NCBI GenBank assembly: GCA_902729315.2
Contig: LR746275.1
Location: 994,501 to 1,058,500 of the forward strand
From: Spirodela intermedia
Taxonomy: Eukaryota; Streptophyta; Magnoliopsida; Alismatales; Araceae
Direction of reading: 5' to 3'
Length of the DNA stretch: 64,000 bases
How positions within the stretch are numbered: the stretch's first letter is position 1; every line of letters begins with the position of its first letter. Shown piece after piece: positions 49,766 through 60,949 of the stretch. The notes beneath the pieces are model-generated. The model was not told where the DNA came from. It searched no databases and saw only the letters and a list, made by a program, of their open reading frames with translations. The position numbers and the translations under genes were made by a program.

Positions 49766-50215
49766 GCGACTGACATATTTCTGATGATCACGCGTGAAGG
49801 TTCCTCCACACTTATGGATGCCTTGGACTCGTGACGAACCGTCGTATGCAGTGCCGGGGGAAATATGTCAAAGGCGAGCAGAAGATCACATCGCCTGTCT
49901 CGGTTGGGATTGTTTCTTCCTGTTGCCTCGTTTCCCCAGTTAATCTATACCAAACGTGTTTACTCTATTTTGAACGGCTACAAGTTTTAGCCAATAGCTC
50001 ATGCCCATCGAAAGTCATGTGGTGGGAGCTTCCCGAGGCAGATGTATGATAGTAATAATACTAAAATTCACTCTTCATGGGCATGGAGTAAATGAGAGCA
50101 GGAGAGACTGCCGGGGACTACTTTTTTAATAGTAATCATCTGAAGGTTACCTCTGGACGTGCCAAATAGCACCATTACAGATTCAAAGTCAAAACTCTAT
50201 AGCGTTGACGAGCCA
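49766..50215. repeat. Duplicated block, copy 2 (uninterrupted)
   Basis: Partner of 46838-47248 plus 48872-48900. It has no LTR. A 72-codon plus-strand ORF at 49831-50049 is not open in the other copy, so coding function is unlikely. The origin of the block is unknown. Confidence 0.75.
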
Positions 50216-51189
50216 TTTTCTCCAGAGGGAGAGCAGAATCAGTAATCACCAAAATTCTCTTCCAAGTACACATTTCATTTTACCAAGCTCAGGTGGAAAA
50301 TTGTAAAAATTAGATCCATCCTTGAATTTATTTTTATTATTAGTTCTGTCATTGATGCATTGGTTTCTTTAACGGTAATTTTAGTGATCAGATCAAAACA
50401 AAAGATTAGATGAGTCATCTTAAAAATAAAATTTTACCTAAAATGTTTATCTAGATTGTCTTTCGATGCACACTTTTACCAAACTCATTATCTTAAACGT
50501 AGAATTTTCATGTATTGTCATCGTCACAGCTGTCAATCATTTCAGAGTAGTATTTGGAACTTAAGAGGTGCGAATGACTTCTTTAACAGTCAACTGTTAA
50601 ATGTCTTGTCATCGTCTCAGCTGTCAGTCAACTTGCTATGTATTCTTCACATACCGTTCTGTTCCAAAGAGGCGCGCGTGCGTCCTTCATGTCATACCCA
50701 ATGATTCTAACCAACGTGCCACGTATGTTCATCACGTCGGATGCGGTACGCTATCACACAAAACAGAAAAGACAACGCCTTCCCCTTCCCCATGTGCTTC
50801 GCCGCTTTTGATTGACTTCAAGAGGATTATTTACAGTAATCCCAACGAAAAACGTGATTGACACGTGATGTTAATGGGAACCTTTATGATCGGATCTGGC
50901 CTACGACTTCGATTCTCGATAATCCCCCTTCCCTCTTAACCGTTCCCTAATAGCGAGGCATAGAGAACATATCTACCAGCAGCTGCACCACAGGGGACAC
51001 CCCGCTGGATACGACCTCTCACTCGTCTCGCCCTTGGCTTCCTTCCACTTCTGCTTTTGTCTCCTCTTTCTCTTCGTCATGGATTTGACAACGCAGATTA
51101 CGAAGTCGGGTGGAAATCGGCAATCCTCTGACTCTGTTGCTGAGCTCGACGAAGACGTCGATGCGACGTATGGCGGAGAATCCAATCGA
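50216..51189. other. Region upstream of the FUT pseudogene
   Basis: No recognised gene. Two related segments, tgtcatcgtcacagctgtcaatca (about 50517) and tgtcatcgtctcagctgtcagtca (about 50608), form a short direct repeat. The stretch from about 50640 is less AT-rich and could include the old promoter or leader of the FUT relative downstream. Confidence 0.4.
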
Positions 51190-51679
51190 GCAGCCTTGCG
51201 AAAAGAGTCAATACGCTGGCGACGGTCTGGCTCGTGATCGCCTGCCTCACCTTCCCTGATGCCACGTGGCTCGTGGCCACTAGCTTTCCCGTCGATTTCC
51301 AAGTCTTGCGACGAAGAACAACCAGAGCTACGGCAGAATGCTGAGGTACGGTAACATTATCATCCATAGCAGTGGCATCGTGACGGGGCCTCCCCTCCCC
51401 TTCATCTACGTCCCCATAACTTATCGATACGATGGCAATGACAAACGATTTTTACTCGAGTCTGACCAGGAGTTCCTGGTCAGGATACCATGGATGGTGC
51501 TTAGTGGGGACAACTACTTCGTGCCGGCGCTGTTCTTGAACCGAATGCTCGAACCGGAGCTCAGTCGGCTGTTCCCAGACAAGGAGACTGTTTTCCACCA
51601 TCTGAGCAGGTACCTTTCATCCCTCCGATACCGTCTGGGGGATGATTACCAGGGACTACCACTCCTTTCTCTCAATTAG

Positions 51680-53205
51680 GGAGAATGATGCAAGACAAAA
51701 GGGCCCAAAATAGATCTTAAAAAAGAGCGACACAAGAGATGAGAATTTAATGTCCGGATGATCCTGCAATTTTAGGAGAATTAAGAATATTAATTACCTA
51801 TTGGTTATCTAATTCTAAGAGTCAAACAATCAGGATTTGGACCACCAATCTTTAACAAGGGTGGCTACCTTATGAATCTCACAAATTCTAAGAGCAAGGA
51901 TTTAAAATAATGACCAACTTCACAGAAAGTTTGATAATCAACACACCTTTGCAATGGAGATTTTGATTGATTTTTTTGATTCTTGTGGCTTCAGATCCAC
52001 GAGCTTTGTCAGTGATTTTCTAAGGTTCAGACTGAGTGGTTCGCACCAAGGAGTGGAATGCTGTGGTTTGAAGTGAATGGACTATTTAGGCCGAAAGTTA
52101 TAAATGGGGTCCAAAAGTGAGGTGAAATAATAAAATAATGATAAAAAGAAAAAAAAAGGGTGGAGAGAGAAAAGGGGTCTAAATGAGAAGGCGTCAGCGG
52201 GAGAGAGAGAGAGAGAGAGATAAAATGAGGGGGTACATGGCGACGGCAGAAGATAGAAGAAAGAAGGTTCTCATGAGGACGAGAACCGAGGGTGAATTTA
52301 AATTGACTAAAGGGGGGAGGGAGAAAAAGGGGCGAAATGAGAGAGTTTCGCCGGTAGAGAGAGAGAGAGCGGTCTCGTCGGGACGGGAGGCTAAAGGCGG
52401 TAGGTGGTGACAGTAAGAGAAGGGAAGAGGCTTTTGCGATGAGACTAAAGGGGGAAGGGGTCTAGTGGTGACGGCAGGCTGGCGATGGGGCGAATGGCGA
52501 GGAGGTGGAACGGCGGCGACAGGGTGGACGGCGAGGAGCCGGGACGATGGCGATGGGGCGCACGGCAAGGAGGCAGAATGGCGGCAAGGGGTCAGATGGT
52601 GAGGAGGCGGAACGGCAGCGACGGGTCGGGTGGTGAAGAGGCAGAATAGCGGTGACAGTTGGAGAGGAACGAAAGGTGGGTTTGGTGACAGGCCGGATGG
52701 CTAGAAGGCAGAACGATGGCGACGGGGCGTCCCCTCCCAAAGATGACTAGAAGGCAGGCCTGACGGCTAGGAGGCGGAACGTGGGCGAGCAGATGACGAC
52801 GAGATGGAAAGACGGCGTGGGAGAAGAGAAGGGAAGAGGTCCCCTAATCCAAGAGGGTGACAAGAAGAAGATACCCATAATCCAAGAGGCGAGCGAAAGA
52901 GAATAGGAACTCCTAAACAAAGAGGCGAATGAAGGAGAAGGAACCCCTAATCTAGGTGGTGAGAGTGATAACACGAATCTTCTTGATTCTAAATTTACTT
53001 CCTCTTCTAATATTCTTTAGTTTAAGTATTTATAGGAAACAGAGGAAGGTAGTTAGAGGCGTCCCCTCCCAAAGGATGCCAAATGGTGTCTACTGGAGGG
53101 AGAGACGCCGTCCTTAGGGGAGAAGGGCTGCATGGGTGACATGGCCTCTCCTTCTTCTTCCTCCTTGTGGGTCCACCTAAAGGAATGAGCCCTCATGTTG
53201 ACTCC
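51680..53205. mobile_element. 1.5-kb insertion inside the FUT pseudogene
   Basis: It separates the FHPS-like block from GIQIR, which are about 25 residues apart in copies B and C with no intron. The sequence attag occurs immediately before (51675-51679) and after (53206-53210). The inserted DNA is low-complexity and purine-rich (including a GA tract at 52199-52220), and many spurious ORFs arise in 52180-52970. A tatttatagg stretch near 53028 recalls an LTR promoter. The family is not identified. Confidence 0.6.
52199..52220. repeat. (GA)n microsatellite
   Basis: About 11 perfect ga units lie inside the insertion in the FUT pseudogene. Confidence 0.85.
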
Positions 53206-53827
53206 ATTAGAGTAATTGGGGATCCAGATCAGAACATTCAACAAGGAACAGTCACCTCTAGACCAGGTAGTGGATCAGGTCATAAACTGCACTCTCAGCG
53301 AAGGGCTGCTGCCACCAGTAGCCTTGGACAGGCCAGTCGTCTCTGCCAACCTAAACAATTCCAAGGTCGTTCTTATCACCACCCTTCACTCCCAATTCTC
53401 TGACCGAACTAGGAATATGTATTGCGAGCATCCCAGCAAGGGTGGTGTCCTAGTAAGCATCCACCAGCCAAGTCACGAGGAATGGCAGCAGATGGAATTG
53501 GAGAACCACGACCTTAAGGCATGGGCAGAGATTTATCTCCTCTGCTTTGCCGACGTTCTTGTGACGAGTGCTGAGTCAGCGTTCGGGTACATTGCACATG
53601 GGCCCGCTGGTATACGACCCTGGATTCTTAAAAGCTCCTATAGCGGCAGGATGCCGGAACCCTCTTGCGTGAGGGATACGTCCATATACCCTTGCTTCCA
53701 CTCGCTGCCATGGTATGATTGCGAGTCCTGCAAGTGGCTCTCCGACTCGGGAAAGGAGATCTCCTATGTGACGCACTGTAGGGACTTTCCCCACGGCATC
53801 GAGCTGGTTGGTCAGATTGATTGAGTA

Positions 53828-54185
53828 ATAGACGTCACTATCAGTGGACATTCAACTTCTTCCACTACAGAGCCCTTGGTGATCTCATTCATTTGACGCA
53901 GCTGATTAACTCTACGTTGGGTTGAATTATAACTGAATATTTAAGGTCTTATGTTGGATGCATGGATGGCACCATTGTTGTCTTTGACATGGCCCATGCT
54001 ATTTTTTGTTTGACTACATCAAGAGCTCTTTGACTATTTTTTGTTGTTGTTAAGAAAGTTCAACAAAATTTTAAATTATAAATTCTAAAAAATATGTCAA
54101 TTGAAAGAGTAATTAATTTTATATGAATTTTCAATGTGATAGAAGATGACAAATTAATTAATTATATTTATAATTTCTAGTTAAT
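53828..54185. other. Short spacer between FUT pseudogene and truncated gypsy element
   Basis: It contains the 3' flank of the pseudogene and AT-rich DNA. The truncation point of the minus-strand gypsy element is near its right end. No gene is seen. Confidence 0.5.
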
Positions 54186-55000
54186 AGGTTATTTTTTGGA
54201 ATTATTTAATTTTCGAAAAATCTTGAATAATTTTTTTATAATAACCTACATGACCCAAGAAAAATCTAATGTATTTTATTAAATTTAGAGATTTTATTTT
54301 AGATATAATATTAATTTTTGCTCTATCCACCTCAAACCCTTTTCACTCACAATATGACCCAACATAACTCCCTTTATAATTATAAAATATGATTTCTCCT
54401 AACTCAAAATTATTTTTTGTTTATGCATTTTTCAAGTATATGCTGTAAATGATTTAAGCATTCATCAAATGATTCATCAAAAATAGAAAAATCATCTATA
54501 AAAATTTTCATGTATTTTTCAGTCATATTAGAAAAAATAAACAACATACATCTTTGAAATGTGGTTGGAGTATTACACAGACCAAAAGGCATGATGTTAA
54601 AAATAAAAGTATAAAATTGACAAGTGAAATTTATTTTTTCTTGATCTAAAAGGTTTATATAAATTTGATTATAACTAGAGTATCCATCTAGAAAACAAAA
54701 AAAGTTTTTTCTAGCTAATATTTCTAGAATTTGATTAGTAAATGGTAGGAGAAAATAATCTTTTCTAGTAACTGAATTTATTTTTTTATAATCAATGCAA
54801 ACCCTCTAACTAGTAAATTTTATTTGTATTTCATCCGTATTTTTATTTTTTATAATTGTGATCCTTGATTTTTTTTGGTACGACTTGTGTAGGACTAATC
54901 TATTTGCTATTTGAAATAGGATAAATAATATCAGCAACTAACTACTTTAACATTTTTTTTTTTACAATTTCCATCATGTTAGGATTTAACCTTCGTTGTG
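54186..55000 (-). pseudogene. Gypsy reverse transcriptase fragment
   Basis: Near-continuous motifs on the minus strand: RKDYFLLPFTNQILE, FFCFLDGYSSYNQI, DQEKINFTCQFYTF, MPFGLCNTPTTFQRCM and FIDDFSIFDESFDECL (ORF 54410-54592, with the catalytic Asp pair in FIDDFS). Degraded EVDRAKINIIS and FFLGHVGYYKKIIQDFSKI follow down to about 54190. The frame has stops at both ends. Confidence 0.85.
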
Positions 55001-55109
55001 GTTCCCTACTAGTTCTAGCCCCCTCCTCTAGATATATACTATGCATACATACACTCATATCAATGCCCTTTCGATAGTTCATTTTTCAACCCATAGCCTT
55101 CTTATTTTT

Positions 55110-55790
55110 TCAAAGTACATCTAATAATTCTTCTTCCTCTTCATCACTCAAATCAGCTATAATAATAATAAAAAATATATTATTTTCCTCCAAAAATATA
55201 TATTTTAAACTAGAGGGAAGAGGCTTCAACTCTAAATTCAAATAATCTTCTTCTTTCTTTTTTCTCAAATTTATATTCTCTATTTCCTCTAATTCTTCCA
55301 GCACACAATCATCAATAACATCTGAATCATCAAAATTATCTAGAAGATCTATGGTATGACAATCATATACTTGGGATTTCTTAAGATCATTTGATACCTC
55401 AAAAATTTTAATTTCTACTGATTGATCTCCAAATGAAATTTTCACAATACTTGTGAAAAAATCAATATTCATCTTTGCTATATGCAAAAATGATCTCCTT
55501 AGAATGATTGGTTGATCATAAAAATGTCCATTAAACTTTATTTCTAGCACTACAAAATCAACTTGAAATTTACACCCTTTAACTATCACTATCACATTTT
55601 CTAAAATACTTTTAGGATATTTTATGTATCTATCAATAAATTATAAGATAATAGTAGAAGGTTTAAGATCAATAATATTAAATTTATCAGAAAGACTTAC
55701 AGGTAATAAATTAATACTAGCACTAATGTCAAGTAATACATTATGAAAAATAGATCCACTAATATCAAACAAAATTAAAGGAGCACCCAT
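55110..55790 (-). pseudogene. Gypsy aspartic protease region
   Basis: The upper part (about 55770-55650) reads DISASINLLPVSLSDK, matching the D-x-G-A-S-V-N-L-L-P active site of Athila proteases with Gly replaced by Ser. A stop follows, then a 161-codon ORF (55110-55595) with FQVDFVVLEI, QPIILRRSFLHIAKMNIDF and an acidic linker toward RT. The retropepsin would process the element's polyprotein. Confidence 0.75.
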
Positions 55791-55899
55791 ATCTCTCAAT
55801 TTATATGCTAATTAATTTAACAATAAAGCACTAGTATGGATAGATAATTTTTCTATTCTAAGTGCCCTTTTTAGTGTACACATTTCTTTCAAAACTCTA

Positions 55900-57524
55900 G
55901 CATATTCAAGAATACGTTCAATGGTGGTGAGTAAAAGAAGACTAATTTGCATATCTTGTAAAAATTTCTTTATTTGTTCATTGTGTTTCTTTTTCTTTCT
56001 TTGTCTCGGCTTTACAGCTTGAGGAAATGAAATGGTGTCCTTTGGAAATTTCTTTGGTAGAATTTATAAAATCCTCTTCTACTCCTATTTGAATTTGTTT
56101 TGGATTGTCCACGTTTTTCTTTTCTTCTAATGTTTAGGGATAAGGATTACGTAAGATCTTACCACTCCTTAATACATTCACTGTCCTAACATTTTCATTT
56201 TGTGGGTTTTTTCCTAGATTTATGCTATTAGACTCTCTTTGCTGAAATCTTATTGTTGGGCGGTTCTCTAGATTTTCTATGGGCTGACTAGATAGTTGTC
56301 CCTCTTCTCTCTTATTCCCAAGAGCCTCTATAATTTATTTCTGGTGCAGTATCATTTGATTCATAATTTGTTACATCATTTTGCTCATTTGCTGCATCAT
56401 TTTCATAGTATCAAGTTGGGTTTGAGAGGACTGATTTTTTTGAAATTTATTTTCTTATTTTAGATAAAATTCAAAGTTTGAATTGAGTCTAAGTGCTTCT
56501 AAATTTTGAATATTATTTGGGTCTCTACATGAAACATTATTCTTCCAATTAGGATTATAAGAATTTGAAATTTTTTTCCTATTTCTATTAAAATCGTAAG
56601 CTACTTGCATTTGTTCTTACATAAGGTAAAATGATTGATCGAAATTATAACATTGAAATTGAAAATAATCATTTTCACCATACATAGGACATGTACTATT
56701 TAAATTAAATTGAGGGTTAAGAGATTTTCTAATATTGTCAATAAGTAAATCAAGTTTTTCTAATCTTTGATTAATCTCATTAACCTCATTTCTACATTTA
56801 GAATCATCATCATCATGTAATTCATAAATTTCTCTCTTCTTAACCTTGTCATATAATTCAAAAGAGGCTTGATCTGTAGAATTTTCACTTAAATTCTCAT
56901 AAAGACTATAAATCTCATTAGAGGTTTTCTCCACAAAAGTTCCTCCACATATAGCATCAACTATATTTCTATGTTGTTCTAATAATCCATCATAAAAATT
57001 CTATTGAGCTGCCACTTGGGTATAGCATAATGAGGACACTTTCTAAGTAAATCTTTAAATTTTTGCCATGTCTCATGTAAAGTTTTTCTTGGTCTTTGAG
57101 AAAAACTCTATATATGTTTTCTCATATTTTGAGTTTTTGTTAAGGGATAAAATTTTCGAAGAAAGGCCTGTTCTATATTTTTTTAGCTAGTTAATTCTCT
57201 ATCTAATATGAATAGTCAATGATTAGCTTTGTCCTTAAGTGTATGAGAAAATAATTTCATCTTAATAATTTCTCGTGTAACTTAAGGGAGATTAACTAAA
57301 TCACAAACCACATGAAAAATTTTTAGGTGTTGATGAGGTTCTTCTAAAGGCAATCTATGAAAATTAGGAAGCATTTAAAAAATTCCTAGACTTATTTCAA
57401 ATTTAACAGTGGGTGCTAATAGGACTCTAATATTAGATGCTCTTTGAAATGAATCAAGGATATAATGATTTTTCATGGCCATAGGATTGTTCTCAATTTG
57501 ACTTGTACTTCCATTAGGATCCAT
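55900..57524 (-). pseudogene. Gypsy gag remnant (Retrotrans_gag type)
   Basis: It starts at the ATG at 57522-57524 (MDPNGSTSQIENNPM), 287 bases inside the primer-binding site. Motifs of Athila gag are visible: EEPHQHLKIFHVVCDLV, KAFLRKFYP-like and MRKHI..FSQRPRKTLHETWQKFKDLLRKCPHY (about 57010-57120), then the 105-codon ORF at 56617-56934. Numerous stops make it non-functional. Confidence 0.8.
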
Positions 57525-57810
57525 CAAAATTAATTTTCTTTTATATTTTTAATTTTGAATAAAATAATAAAAGAAAATTCTAGCCTTAGATGCAAAGATC
57601 TTCTACCATGCATAAAAATCAATAAATTTGAGGGAAAAATTTTAGTAATTGTTACCCTCCTTTTATATGCTCTAGTCCTTGCCTTACTTCTCTTCATTCC
57701 CTTTTTTTTTAAAAAAAAAAATTCAGCAAGAAGAAAATAAAACAAGAGTTAATTTCTTTTTGTGTACTCTAAGAGAAAAATAGAAAAATACTAAATATTA
57801 TGCAATACAT

Positions 57811-57827
57811 CCTTAGCAATGGCACCA
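57811..57827 (-). other. Gypsy primer-binding site (tRNA-Asp type, degraded)
   Basis: Six bases past the 5' LTR on the minus strand the sequence is TGGTGCCATTGCTAAGG, resembling the TGGCGCCGTTGCCGGGG site complementary to tRNA-Asp that Athila elements use. The differences are mostly C/G to T/A. The site fixes which LTR end is internal. Confidence 0.7.
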
Positions 57828-57832
57828 AAATT

Positions 57833-59393
57833 TGACATGACTTAGTCATTGTATAGTAAATCATGCAAATTTAAAATTTATTAAACTAGAAAAAAATAAA
57901 TTTTCAGATATTTAGAAGTATTTCTGAAAATATATCATTATAATTCAATAAAACTTCCAAAAATAATGATAATTTTTTAGGTCGATCACAAGGATGTAAT
58001 ATAATATCTGGTAATTATTCAAAATTTTCTTCAAAGAATAATATCTTTTATAAATTGTATACGAGGAAATGAAAAAGAAATATATTTAAAATTCACAAAA
58101 AAAAAAAATAAGGGTGTAGACGTCAAGATGACATCAGCACCTGACGAAGTGAATTGAGTGAAAATAGAGGTCTGCTCGATGATTCTTACGTAAGTGATTA
58201 CAGACAAATTAATTGATAAAATTTAAAATATGTAAAAAATGAAAGAATCGTAATTGAATGAAATATATCTTGGTAAATTTAAATCACACAAATTATCACT
58301 AAATGAAGTCGAAAGTAAGTTGAAAGCAAGAAAATAGTGTTCTGACATCACGGTGGCGATGCGTCGACGATGCACTAAAATCCTAAGTGTCCGAGAGGAT
58401 CGTCATGTAGTGTCCATAGCCTCGAAAGCTCTCATTGGACAAGGACGACGTGGGCAATCTCTAGATCTCCTTACAAAGTCTAGAGATCAATGAAATGGGT
58501 CGTCAAATTATCTTTAGTGGCTATCATCTGACGGAGTTAAAAAACGGTAACTTTGCGGCTCTCTACCGGCTGTCACCCGATAGAGAGGAGCTAGATGGAG
58601 GTGGGGCACGTGTTAGGGAGCTTCATACTCAGGTCTGCACAATAAGAAGAGGCTCTTCATCACATCTAGTATGCTCTCAGGAGGTGGCAACTCATCTCTT
58701 GACAAATCGTCCTCTTCTTGACGATGACTTGTTTGTTGATCAATCGGAGATGCTTTACTCAATAGATTCGTGATCCTTTTATCGTGAATCGTTGAGCAAT
58801 TTTAGTAACAATGCTTCACGAATTACGTTGACAAGCTATTCGTTGATGATCCAGCAATTCAGATGGCTTAATCCTTCACTAGCAATCTGTAGGAAAGTCA
58901 CGATAATTAGATAAAAAATATGAGTTTTAACTCTGAGAGGATTTAAACCTACACTAGTTGTGTGCTAAAGTTTTTGGCAAATATATAATAATATTATATT
59001 TTCGATCAAGTCTCTTTCTCACATGTGTTTAACCACTCCTTGCCCCATAGTTGGCTGGCCACTGGTGACATGGAAGGGGAGTGGCGCACACGTGCCCCTA
59101 CTTGTGGCTCCTCCCCGATTGCACTTCTGACCCACTTGTGGGCTCAGTTGGCTGGTAGGTCCCCCCCATTTTGTTATATTTTTATTTTTATTTCTTTTTC
59201 TTTATTTATCTCTAAAGTAAGACTATAAAAATCATATAAATTCGTAAAAAATCACATAATTACCCAAAAATCACCTTAATCTACTGAAAATCACTTTTCA
59301 TACTTTAACACAAATATAAGTCTATTTATCATGAGTTAAGGTTAAAACTATATTATTTACTAATTATTAACTCATGATAATGAAGACTTATCA
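57833..59393 (-). repeat. 5' LTR of the Athila-like element (LTR-4)
   Basis: Plus-strand ends are TGACATGACTTAGTCATTG and CATGATAATGAAGACTTATCA, i.e. TG...CA in either orientation. Length is 1561 bp. It is homologous to LTR-1, -2, -3 and -5. Because it abuts a primer-binding site and gag, it ties the solo LTRs elsewhere in the window to this Athila-like family. Confidence 0.85.
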
Positions 59394-60949
59394 TTTACCA
59401 GCCACAAGATTTGAGTTATCTAATGATGTGGCTCACTAAACATAGTTGGATCACACTGCACTCTAATAGTTGCCTTGAGACACACGAGAACATTTAGTCC
59501 TACGTCGAAAGTTTTGCATTGATTAAGTTGAATATAAATCAAAGTTATTCTCTCTCAATAGAGACCCTTTTCTCTCGAAATAAAATAATACCTAAGACCA
59601 TGGGAGAAGGCAAAAGGTGGTCCACCCTCACATGCACACATGTGTATGACGCTCCTTGGTCCATGAAATTTGCTAGTCCCTAGTAATAAGTAAAAAACTT
59701 ACAAAGTTAAAGTTATTTATGAATTCTTTTACATGAATCATTTATTTTCTCATTTTTCTACTAGAAATGACATTCAAATAAATATTTAGATATTCATGTG
59801 ATTTGAAATAGTTTCTTACAAGATCAAAAATAAAAAATGTTTCCATATCCAAATGAACTATTTCAAAAAATATTCATCTTAACTTTCATTCTCTTCAATG
59901 CATAAAATTCAACATCTTTCATTCTTAGAAATCACTAATTAAATGATCAAAAGTTTACTCAATTTTCAAACTATCTTTACCCTTTTCTTCTAGATTCGTG
60001 CACCCAAATAGCATATTCTATTTATCTCTTCTCTTTTTTTTTTCTTTTCTTTATTATAAACATTATAGGCAGATAACTTTCCCCATATAGCTTCTTTTTC
60101 ATGTCTAAATCTCACATGTGAAAAGCCTCCATGAGACAAGTGGAAAATCCCCATAGAAGCATTTGCACTCACTCTTTTTTTTTTTTAGCTGGTCCTAGTC
60201 TCACATATAGAAAAGTCTCTATGGGACAAGTGAGAAATCCTCATATATATATTTTTTGTTAGTTGGGTCTTACACTCTACCATATGATGATTTTATATAT
60301 AAATATATATAACACAAATGGTCAACTACTTAGGATTCCTCATACTAAGAATGTCTAGCTTCTAATAATTTTTATACAATTTCAACCTCATCACATCCAA
60401 CTTCATAATTCCTACTAATTCAAAATGCGAATTCATAACATATGGATAATGATGATCAAAATATATTCTGAAAATATTTCATCCTTCAATGTACTATATT
60501 TTTATTTTCTATCAATTGAAGTCACTAAATCTAACACATTTTAACCTTCATACTTAAATGAATTTACCATCTTATAAGAAAAATATAGAAATCCATGAAT
60601 TCATCAGTACTAGTTTTAAATTTTCCTTCTATGCTAATTATTCATGAAATAAATCTAACTGAATTTTCTTTGCTCCCCCCAATTAAAATTGGAATTGTCC
60701 TCAATGACATGAAATATGTTATCAAATTAAATTGTGAAGCAAAAGATATATACTCATAAATCAGCAAGCAAGTATAACATAATAAAACAAAAATGTATGA
60801 AGTACAACTGAAATGAAATAAGGAGCAATGAAATTCTAAAATTTATTTACTATAAAACACAAATTAAACTCTACAAAAATAAAATTATTTGGTTGCCTCC
60901 TAACTAGCGCCAAGTTTAATGTCTTCAACCAAACACATGTAAGGTTAGA
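59394..60949. other. Gene-free DNA, probably 3' end of an older Athila element
   Basis: Downstream (on the minus strand) of the integrase tail, a purine run TTGGGGGGAGCAAAG appears at about 60669-60683, as expected of a polypurine tract. A degraded 3' LTR could therefore fill 59394-60668, but its ends are unclear. A roughly 100-bp tandem repeat is present at about 60105-60250 (ctcacat...gaaaag(c/t)ct(c/t)(c/t)atg(a/g)gacaagtg). Confidence 0.4.

Larger units (their letters stand above)
51190..53824 (+). pseudogene. FUT: Fucosyltransferase (GT37) pseudogene, inverted relative to the array
   Basis: Plus-strand relics align in order with FUT copies B and C: FPDATWLVATSFPVDFQ (about 51254-51304, matching FPGSSWLLPPDFPLKF), a frameshift, YGRMLRYGN, DGNDKRFLLESDQEFLVRIP, NYFVPALFL and ETVFHHLSRYL (to about 51620). 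A second frameshift at the FHPS position and the next element interrupt it. It then continues as GIQIR (53216), QVINCTLSEGLLP, SIHQPSHEEWQQ, CFADVLVTSAESAFGYIAHG and the C-terminal tail to TGA at 53824. The NGLGNR region and N-terminus are missing or unrecognisable, and an in-frame TAA precedes GIQIR. Residues expected to be conserved differ (AWSTFGYV reads AESAFGYI). It cannot make a full enzyme. Confidence 0.85.
54186..59393 (-). mobile_element. Ty3/gypsy Athila-like element, 5' LTR to RT, 3' part missing
   Basis: Reading the minus strand from 59393: 5' LTR (57833-59393), primer-binding site, gag from 57524, protease near 55770-55300 and RT to about 54190. RNase H, integrase and 3' LTR are absent, so the element is truncated rather than merely mutated. 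Stops and shifts are spread through gag and pol. The tRNA-Asp-like primer site, the Retrotrans_gag-type protein and the RT wording place it in the Athila/Tat branch. It is non-autonomous. Confidence 0.85.

Noticed and set aside
52183-52974. ORFs rich in Arg/Glu/Gly or Pro/Ser
   Set aside because: They arise from purine-rich low-complexity DNA in the insertion within the FUT pseudogene.
51680-53205. Reading the gap in the FUT pseudogene as an intron
   Set aside because: Copies B and C have no intron there, the ends lack a convincing GT...AG pair, and an independent frameshift and stop occur nearby.
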